Shown here: positions 42,986-49,670 of the stretch, piece by piece
Layout: every line of letters starts with the position of its first letter
Numbering within the stretch: the stretch's first letter is position 1
Translations under genes and position numbers: made by a program
Notes under the pieces: model-generated
Databases searched by the model: none
What the model was told of the DNA's origin: nothing
Seen by the model: only the letters and a program-made list of their open reading frames with translations
Origin: Gammaproteobacteria bacterium
Lineage (GTDB): Bacteria; Pseudomonadota; Gammaproteobacteria; Steroidobacterales; UBA11654
Assembly: GCA_002691465.1 (NCBI GenBank)
Contig: NZHP01000030.1
Location: 1-54,171, forward strand
Length of the DNA: 54,171 bases
Reading direction: 5' to 3'

Positions 42986-44006
42986 TCAAATACGCCTTGG
43001 CGCCTGCCTCAACAAGAATTTCCTCTAACTCTTGGTCTTGTGAAACTGTTTTATAGTGCTCCATAAGCAAGCCAAATGATTTTGCATGAAACCTCTGCAC
43101 TGAAGTTACCTTGTGCTCGAAAGGTCTTCCTTTTAGAGTTATTGAAAGTTCGTCTTTGTTGTTTTTGACCGCATCATTGTTTGCAGTCACCCATGGCAAA
43201 AACACTTCTGAAACCTCTTCTTTTATTAGGGGCAAAAGTGTTGGTTTTAGTTCGTGCCATTCTTCAAAGCCTCCCTTTTCTTTTGGATCTATCATCCTTA
43301 TGATCCAGTCATTTAGTTTTGGCGCATGCCTTTGAATAAAGTCATTTGCGGTTACGTCATTATTTGCATTATAAATATGGCCCCAGAGTGCAAAATCTGC
43401 AATAGAGGGTCGTGCGCCAAAAATATATGGCCTTACCTCTAGGTGCTTATCAAGGAGTCTTATTAGGTTCTCAAATGATTCTTCGATGGATATTCCGGTT
43501 ATTTCGTTTGACCCAATCACCCAGAGTCTTTTTGACATTCTGCTCTTAAAGGCCTTTGCGGCCTTGCTGAGTACAAATGGTCCTACCCAGATAAGTTTAT
43601 TTATTGTTTTGGGTACAAAAAGTTTTGCGAATCTTTTGCTGGCTGCATCTAGGTTTACTTCATAATGCCACCGATAATGGCACATGTGCTTTACGGCCCA
43701 CTCATCTGCATATTCCTCAATCAACCTTGATAAAAATGACAGTGCTGGTGGCTCTGGAACAACTTGTTTGTTTTTAAAGTCTTCTTCCATTTTTAGAATG
43801 ATGGGAGTTGAATCCTGTAGCACTTCTCCATTTGGGCAGCAGACCAATGGGACAATTTGAATTTTTGCTAATTTGCTGAATGCCTTTTGGGTTTTAAGGT
43901 TTCTCTCTATCCATTTGTGCTCAATTTCTTTGTACCTAAAATATGACCTTACCTTTACAGAATATGGCGAGAGCTCGGAACCGTAAATTGAGTATTTTTC
44001 TGTCAG
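42978..44006 (-). CDS. Glutathione S-transferase-like protein, no canonical start codon
   Basis: The C-terminal helical GST domain is clear (FGARPSIADFALWGHIYN). The first standard start, TTG at 43847, would remove the thioredoxin-like N-terminal domain. Translating upstream in frame gives YSIYGSELSPYSVKVRSYFR and then an IVPLVCCPNGEVLQDSTPII stretch, the classic GST glutathione site (cis-Pro, then Q-D-S/T). No ATG/GTG/TTG occurs in this 53-codon stretch. The best start is CTG at 44006, overlapping the preceding stop as CTGA, giving 342 residues. It overlaps the TIM-barrel gene by 8 bases. A lignin-type GST or glutathione lyase role is possible. The start codon is inferred. Confidence 0.82.
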   Translation of the reverse strand: MTEKYSIYGSELSPYSVKVRSYFRYKEIEHKWIERNLKTQKAFSKLAKIQIVPLVCCPNGEVLQDSTPIILKMEEDFKNKQVVPEPPALSFLSRLIEEYADEWAVKHMCHYRWHYEVNLDAASKRFAKLFVPKTINKLIWVGPFVLSKAAKAFKSRMSKRLWVIGSNEITGISIEESFENLIRLLDKHLEVRPYIFGARPSIADFALWGHIYNANNDVTANDFIQRHAPKLNDWIIRMIDPKEKGGFEEWHELKPTLLPLIKEEVSEVFLPWVTANNDAVKNNKDELSITLKGRPFEHKVTSVQRFHAKSFGLLMEHYKTVSQDQELEEILVEAGAKAYLNA

Positions 44007-45259
44007 TTTTTTTCTCTAATTAAGTTTTTTGCTACATGAAACATTATAGGTGTTAATTTTGTCTCGCTCTCGTCATTGTCTTTAAAATAACTATTCCAAA
44101 CAAACACATAGTCATGAGCAGGGTTAACCATTATTCCTTGTCCTGCCCAACCTCCTTTGTACAGTGTTCCATCCTCAAATACAAAATCCCATTGATATGT
44201 ATTATGCTTGACACCTTCTGGAAGGTTTTTTTGATTTGCCAAAAGCTCGGGGCGACCCTGATGAAGAAGATTCTTGATGTGCAACTCAGTTATTAATGGG
44301 GGTTCACTGACAACATTGTGGCTTGGTGTAAATAACAAACCAAATCTTGCTAAGTCTCTCGGTCTTGCTAAAAGCCCACCATGGATAACTGGGACTCCAT
44401 ACCTGGGGGCAAAAAAAGCTGCGTCTGCCTCGGCTCCCATCTTTGACCATATCATTTCGCTTACAGCCTCATGCAACTGTAAACCTGTTACTCTCTCAAC
44501 AAGCCAACCCAAAACAAAGGTATTTACCCCTGAATAATCATAAACTTTTCCTTGGTCGGTATATTTCCCAACATCAAGCTTTGAAACATATTCATATGGA
44601 TTGTTTGGTGAGTGATCATCCCAATATCCGTCACCTATTGTCGATGAATAAATGTAATAACATGCTGATTTATCAATATACTCCTCTGGACAATTAATCC
44701 CGGTTGCCATGTCGAGTATATTGATAATTTTGACCCCCTCAAAGTCTGATCCGGATAACTCTGGGATGTAATGGTCTATACTTAGCTCAACATTGAGTTT
44801 TTTTTCAGCTTCAAGAATTGCAACTAAGCTAGAAACCATGACTTTGGTGACAGACCAATGTACTGGTTTCTCATATGGCTTCATTCTCGGGTAACGCTCA
44901 AAAACAATCCTTCCTTTGTGAAGGATAAGCACAGAGATCGCTGTTGATTCGTCGCTTTCCAGGAAGGTATCTAGCTGCGCATTACCGAGCTTAGTGGGCA
45001 CCTGTATTGAGCCTATGCTCTCATCGATCGCTGCCTCAAGCTCTTTAACCGCTCCACTGCGATGCACTGTGACCGTCGGAAAAATTGTGTGGAGGTTCTT
45101 AAAGCTCCAGAGCATGGTTTCACCGTTTTTAGTCCACCAAATGTCGTCTTCTGGAAGGTTTTCTATTTGCTTTCTTGCATAATCTGAGGGTGAAGCCTCC
45201 AGTGGTGCCGCAAGAAAGAAGGTGGTTAAAAATATAGTGACTAAAGAGGCTCTTGACAC
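44003..45259 (-). CDS. Secreted serine hydrolase, beta-lactamase/NylB-like fold
   Basis: 418 residues with an N-terminal signal peptide (SLVTIFLTTFFLAAPLEA). The class-C-like catalytic triad is readable: Ser136-Val-Thr-Lys139 (S-x-x-K), Tyr242-Ser-Gly (the Y-x-N/G position), and a late KGGWAGQG in place of K-T-G. These proteins include beta-lactamases, D-amino-peptidases, esterases and 6-aminohexanoate hydrolases (NylB). I cannot choose among them, but resistance is not implied. The stop overlaps the CTG start of the GST-like gene, and the upstream CREST gene ends 9 bases before this start. A periplasmic location is expected. Confidence 0.82.
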   Translation of the reverse strand: MSRASLVTIFLTTFFLAAPLEASPSDYARKQIENLPEDDIWWTKNGETMLWSFKNLHTIFPTVTVHRSGAVKELEAAIDESIGSIQVPTKLGNAQLDTFLESDESTAISVLILHKGRIVFERYPRMKPYEKPVHWSVTKVMVSSLVAILEAEKKLNVELSIDHYIPELSGSDFEGVKIINILDMATGINCPEEYIDKSACYYIYSSTIGDGYWDDHSPNNPYEYVSKLDVGKYTDQGKVYDYSGVNTFVLGWLVERVTGLQLHEAVSEMIWSKMGAEADAAFFAPRYGVPVIHGGLLARPRDLARFGLLFTPSHNVVSEPPLITELHIKNLLHQGRPELLANQKNLPEGVKHNTYQWDFVFEDGTLYKGGWAGQGIMVNPAHDYVFVWNSYFKDNDESETKLTPIMFHVAKNLIREKN

Positions 45260-45268
45260 GTCAATAAT

Positions 45269-46213
45269 TCATAACCTAATGGTTTTTTCTGTTCTAAAGA
45301 AAACAAAAAAGAACCATGTTGAGAGTGCTGAGAGCAAGTGCCAAGCTGCATGTGGCTGAAACCACGAATCTGGGTAACATAACAAGTCTGACCATTGGTT
45401 TAGCCAAATAGTAAAGGCTGTAAAATAGGTCACAACACCTAAATAAAACCATGGATTATATGTTCTTTTGGTGTCAGGCGCTTGTTTTGAAAAAACCGCA
45501 GGTACCCAAAAAAGTATGGTCCACCAGTAAGTTTGAGGGTCTTGCAGGATCTCGGTTGGCATTATTCCAAAAATCGCTGCAACTACAAACCCTACAAAGC
45601 CTGATGTCCATCTAAAAGTTGGCGACCAAAACCTATGCAAAGATTCAGAGATAACCCAAAGACCAATTGATAGACCAAAAAGGTCCAGGCCTATTCCAAG
45701 GCCATCTCCAAATGTCCAGCGAGTAATTGCGTATGTGGCAACAACTGAAACATAAACAGTAACGAATTTTTTTTCTCCCCATCCTCCCATGCACTTAAGG
45801 TTGTAAATCCAAGGGAAAACTATAAACATTACCATGCTTAGGTTATCTGCCCATTGTCCCCAGTCGGTGTGCGTGCCATGCATCAGCATTGATCCTGGGC
45901 CTAAATAAATAACAGCAGCAGCGAATATTCCCGATGTTTTGTTTACGCCGTAAAACCTTTGGTCTTCCCTCGGTTTTTCATCCGATAGCACTTTAAACAT
46001 AATCAATCCGGATACCATAAACCCAAGGTTGCTTAGGGCATTGGCGGGCTCTCTGAAAATTCCGTCTACTATCCTTTCGCACCATCTTGAGATCCCCCCG
46101 ATGGTAAGCCCCGGCTCTACTGAGAGCATATAGCCTGTTGATGCAAGAACAATATAGCCGAACAAAAAAGCAAGGCTAATAGCAAATGCTGTATGAAAAG
46201 GGTTTAGTCTCAT
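45269..46213 (-). CDS. CREST-superfamily (alkaline-ceramidase-like) membrane hydrolase
   Basis: 314 residues with about 7 hydrophobic segments. The CREST zinc-hydrolase signature is intact with family spacing: Ser108-x3-His112, then Asp123 eleven residues later (SMLMHGTHTDWGQWAD), and His288-x3-His292 (FQPHAAWH) in the last helix region. WCERIVDGIFREPANALSN (Trp44, Glu46) resembles the calcium-binding start of alkaline ceramidases. Known family members hydrolyse ceramide amides; bacterial substrates are less clear. Calling it ceramidase-like is well founded, but calling it a ceramidase is inference. It is 9 bases upstream of the serine hydrolase and 31 bases downstream of pgi. Confidence 0.78.
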   Translation of the reverse strand: MRLNPFHTAFAISLAFLFGYIVLASTGYMLSVEPGLTIGGISRWCERIVDGIFREPANALSNLGFMVSGLIMFKVLSDEKPREDQRFYGVNKTSGIFAAAVIYLGPGSMLMHGTHTDWGQWADNLSMVMFIVFPWIYNLKCMGGWGEKKFVTVYVSVVATYAITRWTFGDGLGIGLDLFGLSIGLWVISESLHRFWSPTFRWTSGFVGFVVAAIFGIMPTEILQDPQTYWWTILFWVPAVFSKQAPDTKRTYNPWFYLGVVTYFTAFTIWLNQWSDLLCYPDSWFQPHAAWHLLSALSTWFFFVFFRTEKTIRL

Positions 46214-46244
46214 GCTTCTAATTTATCTATCTCCAGTTGAGATG

Positions 46245-47600
46245 TTACTTTAGGTATTTTTTTGTGTTTGCCTTGCCAAGCTCCACGCCCCATTGGTCAA
46301 ATGCATTTATCTTCCAAAGAAGACTGTTTAGTATGGTTTTATTTTCCCATGTGGCGATAAGGTTTCCCATTGTTCTTGGTGAAATTTTTTCCATCTCTAC
46401 TGTAGTAAACCGCCTTCTATTAGTCTGCTTGTGCTGAGTCACCTTTTCTTCTATGCCCTCTAACAAGCTGTGGGTTTGTCCTAAGTATTGTGCTGTATTG
46501 AGTTTGCTTTTCTCTTCTGTTGAGGCAAGGAAATATATGTTCATGTCTTTTGTTCCCTGGAATATTTGTTGATAAAAAGAGTGTTGTGAAACCGGGCCAT
46601 ACCCTCCCCAAATAATTGGATTTGTTTGATAGCCTACTCTTTCTCCATTTTGATCTATTTGCTTCCCGTTAGACTCCATCTCAAGTTGTTGAGCATACTT
46701 ATAAAACCCTCTTAGGGGCCAGTCATATGACAGAATTGCGCTTGTTTGATTATCTAAGATGTTGTTATGCAGAATGTCTTGGGCGCACATATATATGCTG
46801 GCAATACCCTCTGGTGATTGGGCGTTTAAGATGTTTTCATCTGCTTCCATGCCGCCCAAGCAAAAATCTTCAATTGACTTTTTGCCCATTTGCATCAACA
46901 AAAGCAGATTAATTGGGGACCAAATTGAAAACCTCCCGCCTGTTGCATTACTAAAGGTTAATATGTTTTTATTTGGCACCCCAAAAGATTCTGCCCTAGC
47001 TTTATTTGATGTGATTGCATAAGTGCTTTCCATATGTTCTTTTTTGGTGACTAGCTCATAAGAATTTAGGGTCTCTATTGTGGAAAAAGATTTTGATGCC
47101 ACTATAAAAGCGCACTCACTAAGGCTCAGGCCTCTTGTTTTGTTCTCAGCCTCCAATGGATCGCTTCCGGTTATGAAAATAACTTTTTGATTAGCTTTAT
47201 AGCATAGTGTTTGTTGAATCAGCTCGGGGCCTAACTGAGAACCGCCGATGCCAAAGAAGATAATTGCCTCATAATTTTGTTTATTGATGTGTTCAGAAAG
47301 TTTTGACATCCTTTCTTTCTCTTCTGAAACCTTTTGGTCTGTGGAAAGATCTTTTTTTCTGTAGTTAAAGTGGTCAGCTGGTTTGTTTTCTGTTGTGTTT
47401 GCGATTTCACCTGAATAAATTGCAGCAAACCTTTCAATGATTTTTTCTTCTTCTAAGTGCTTTAAAAATGAATCCAAATACTCTTGGGAAAAGCGTTGGC
47501 CACTAAAGTTAATAGTTAGTCCGCCAATATTTTTTACTGGGCTTACATCGCCCGGCTCTCCGTATTTTTTTTCATTAATTATGTTGTTAAATGACGGCAT
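46245..47600 (-). CDS. pgi: Glucose-6-phosphate isomerase (short form)
   Basis: Interconverts glucose-6-phosphate and fructose-6-phosphate. At 451 residues it is about 100 residues shorter than E. coli Pgi (549), mainly at the N-terminus, yet the active site is complete: FFGIGGSQLGPEL, SKSFSTIETLNS (phosphate loop), NATGGRFSIWS, QLEMESNGK (catalytic Glu), QHSFYQQIFQGT (His), and QWGVELGKANTKK (Lys). It should be functional. It lies one base downstream of the small membrane-protein gene, in the middle of the long minus-strand run. Confidence 0.94.
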   Translation of the reverse strand: MPSFNNIINEKKYGEPGDVSPVKNIGGLTINFSGQRFSQEYLDSFLKHLEEEKIIERFAAIYSGEIANTTENKPADHFNYRKKDLSTDQKVSEEKERMSKLSEHINKQNYEAIIFFGIGGSQLGPELIQQTLCYKANQKVIFITGSDPLEAENKTRGLSLSECAFIVASKSFSTIETLNSYELVTKKEHMESTYAITSNKARAESFGVPNKNILTFSNATGGRFSIWSPINLLLLMQMGKKSIEDFCLGGMEADENILNAQSPEGIASIYMCAQDILHNNILDNQTSAILSYDWPLRGFYKYAQQLEMESNGKQIDQNGERVGYQTNPIIWGGYGPVSQHSFYQQIFQGTKDMNIYFLASTEEKSKLNTAQYLGQTHSLLEGIEEKVTQHKQTNRRRFTTVEMEKISPRTMGNLIATWENKTILNSLLWKINAFDQWGVELGKANTKKYLK

Positions 47601-47601
47601 C

Positions 47602-47826
47602 TTACTTCTTATTTTTTGGTCTTATCATTATTTTAATCCTTTCTATAAATTCTGGTCCAAGCAAAATGCTTCCTATTATCATGGTTGCCCAGCTTATGCC
47701 GTACAAGGCAGTTCCAATGCCAAGTTTTTCTGCGATTGACCATTCGCTGTCTACTGCGATAAAGACCAGTACAGCGTAAACTAACCAAGATCCGAAAAAC
47801 AGAATCAAGCCTATAATTTTTCTCAT
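47602..47826 (-). CDS. Small two-helix membrane protein
   Basis: A 74-residue protein beginning at ATG 47826, preceded by GGAG with 6 bases spacing; a start 4 codons upstream would overlap the flavoprotein gene. Two hydrophobic segments (IGLILFFGSWLVYAVLVFIA and ISWATMIIGSILLG) predict an inner-membrane hairpin, with a basic tail RIKIMIRPKNKK. I do not recognise the family. It is tightly packed between the flavoprotein gene (2 bases) and pgi (1 base). Confidence 0.7.
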   Translation of the reverse strand: MRKIIGLILFFGSWLVYAVLVFIAVDSEWSIAEKLGIGTALYGISWATMIIGSILLGPEFIERIKIMIRPKNKK

Positions 47827-47828
47827 GC

Positions 47829-49034
47829 TTATCTCCAATCCTTGAGATTTGTTTGAGTGTTTTCCATTGCTTCTGGGGTAATATCACTTTTTGTTTCAAT
47901 TAGTTTTTTTCCCAACATAAATGTTTTTTGGTCATTAACACACTCTACTGCGCATAATTTATTCTCCTTAAAATGACAAACTGAAAATTTGGATTCTTCT
48001 TTGTTGCCTCTAATGACAATTAGATCGCTGTCTTGCGAAAGTCCCGCAATCTGGAACTTTAGATCATACTGATCTGACCAAAACCATGGAACCGAATCAT
48101 AAGCAATGGGTTCGCCCATGATGGATGAAGAAACAACAGCTGCCTGGTCAATTGCATTTTGGACAGACTCTAATCTCTGCCTAGTATCATATCTTGAAAA
48201 ATAATAGTTTACGCAGTCGCCCGCAGCATAAACATTTGGATCGCTGGTTTGGCAGTTTACGTCCACCAAAATTCCGTTATTACATTTAATTCCTGCGTTT
48301 TTGGCAATACCGCTCTCAGCCTTAACGCCAACACCAATTACAACAAAATCAGGGTTAACGATAGTGCCATCGCTTAGATAGATGTCTATCGCCTTGTCGG
48401 TTGGATCAATTTTATTCGCTATTGTTTTTAGCTTAAAATCAACCCCCCTTTTCTCATGGTAGCTCCTTAAGAAATGGGCAATTTCTCTGCTTGCTGACCT
48501 TTGCATGATTCTTTTTTCTGCCTCAAAAACTGTTGTTTTTAAGCCCATTTTTTTTGCTGTTGCTGCAACCTCAAGCCCTATAAAGCCTGCGCCTATAATT
48601 CCTATGCTTTTGCATTCTTTTAGTTGTTTTTTTAGCTCTATAGCTTTGGAAACAGAGTTGAGATAAATTATTTTTTTGTCTTCTTTTGAGGTAATTTTGT
48701 TCAGTTTGCTTCCGGTCGTGATTACAAGCTTCTTGTATTTGATATTGCTTCTATCCTCAAGAGTCACTTCTTGTCTTTTGGTGTCTAGTTTTGTTACACG
48801 GTTTTTTAAAAGCACCGTGATGTTATTTTTTTCGTAGTAGTCTTTAGATTTAAAAAAAAGATTTTCTGTTTTTATTTTGCCTGTAAGGAAACCCTTTGAA
48901 AGAGGCGGTCTCTGGTAAGGGTAGCTTGCTTCTTCTGTGACTATAGAAATGCTGCCCTTAAACTTTTGCTTCCTAAGGTTTATGGCCACCATACTTCCTG
49001 CTTGGCCCCCGCCTATTATTACAACATCGCTCAT
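47829..49034 (-). CDS. FAD-dependent ferredoxin reductase-type oxidoreductase
   Basis: 401 residues of the putidaredoxin/ferredoxin reductase (BphA4-like) family. The FAD motif VVIIGGGQAGSMVAINLR opens the protein, then YPYQRPPLSKGFLTG, the NAD(P)H motif IGIIGAGFIGLEVAATAKKM, and VYAAGDCVNYY near the second FAD site. The C-terminal domain has VPWFWSDQYDLKFQIAGL, a family signature. It passes electrons from NAD(P)H to an iron-sulfur partner, such as a ferredoxin of a P450 or ring-hydroxylating oxygenase, but no such partner is encoded nearby. Confidence 0.88.
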   Translation of the reverse strand: MSDVVIIGGGQAGSMVAINLRKQKFKGSISIVTEEASYPYQRPPLSKGFLTGKIKTENLFFKSKDYYEKNNITVLLKNRVTKLDTKRQEVTLEDRSNIKYKKLVITTGSKLNKITSKEDKKIIYLNSVSKAIELKKQLKECKSIGIIGAGFIGLEVAATAKKMGLKTTVFEAEKRIMQRSASREIAHFLRSYHEKRGVDFKLKTIANKIDPTDKAIDIYLSDGTIVNPDFVVIGVGVKAESGIAKNAGIKCNNGILVDVNCQTSDPNVYAAGDCVNYYFSRYDTRQRLESVQNAIDQAAVVSSSIMGEPIAYDSVPWFWSDQYDLKFQIAGLSQDSDLIVIRGNKEESKFSVCHFKENKLCAVECVNDQKTFMLGKKLIETKSDITPEAMENTQTNLKDWR

Positions 49035-49046
49035 CTTTTGATGGTA

Positions 49047-49616
49047 TCAGGTTTTCAATAGAGGTTTGATCTTGTCGATTAACTCAAACAACTCTGGTTT
49101 GTTTTCAATGATTTCTTCTATGCTGAGGCCCTCAAGCTCATGCGGGAACACAAGCCATTGGTCTGTTTCGTGAAGAAAGTAGTCTGGTGTCCTTTTTGTC
49201 TCATTGTTATTTGGTTTGAAATATGGTGTTGCTACTTTTATTTCTGGTGTGTTTTTTTTACATGCTTTTTTTATATCTATAATTATTTGATCTATTGATA
49301 GGCCTGTATCATGAACATCATCAACTATTAGCAAGGAGTCTTCGGCCTCAAGCTTATTAATTATATAGTTCAAACCATAGACTTGGACTCTTTCTTTTCT
49401 TTCTGAAATGCCCGAGTAATATGATGTTCTAATTGCAATGTGGTCAGACTTAAGGCCAACAACCTCTAAGAATTCCTGCACAGCAATCCCTATTGGGGCG
49501 CCCCCTCTCCAAACACCAACGATATAGTTGGGCTTGTATCCGCTTTCATATACCTGCCAAGCCAGCTCAAATGAATCTCTCAAAAGCTGTTGTGACTGGA
49601 TAAAATGTTTTTCCAT
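49047..49616 (-). CDS. Purine-type phosphoribosyltransferase (hypoxanthine/xanthine PRTase-like)
   Basis: 189 residues. The PRPP motif is LLIVDDVHDTGLSIDQI, and an early YIVGVWRGGAPIGIAV matches the hypoxanthine/xanthine-guanine PRTase fold. A late W-L-V-F-P segment (ETDQWLVFPHELE) is like that of Gpt-type enzymes. It probably salvages a purine base to its nucleotide. It lies 12 bases upstream of the flavoprotein gene, and 54 bases (containing a strong hairpin) separate it from the TonB-dependent receptor. Exact base specificity cannot be read. Confidence 0.82.
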   Translation of the reverse strand: MEKHFIQSQQLLRDSFELAWQVYESGYKPNYIVGVWRGGAPIGIAVQEFLEVVGLKSDHIAIRTSYYSGISERKERVQVYGLNYIINKLEAEDSLLIVDDVHDTGLSIDQIIIDIKKACKKNTPEIKVATPYFKPNNNETKRTPDYFLHETDQWLVFPHELEGLSIEEIIENKPELFELIDKIKPLLKT

Positions 49617-49634
49617 TGGTTTTTCTTGTTTTAT

Positions 49635-49658
49635 CTCTGGGCCTGTTTCAGCCCAGAG
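49635..49658. terminator. Strong hairpin between the receptor and PRTase genes
   Basis: A perfect 8-base stem CTCTGGGC (49635-49642) / GCCCAGAG (49651-49658) with an 8-base loop, in the 54-base gap after the TonB-dependent receptor. The T-rich run (CTTTTTATTT) follows the stem on the plus strand, so it would be a canonical intrinsic terminator only for plus-strand transcription, which has no gene here. On the minus strand no U-run follows, so it may instead protect the 3' end of the receptor mRNA. Its role is open. Confidence 0.5.
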
Positions 49659-49670
49659 CTTTTTATTTCA

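Noticed and set aside
44003-45259. Antibiotic-resistance beta-lactamase
   Set aside because: The K-T-G motif is replaced by K-G-G and the fold class is dominated by esterases and peptidases; context is catabolic.
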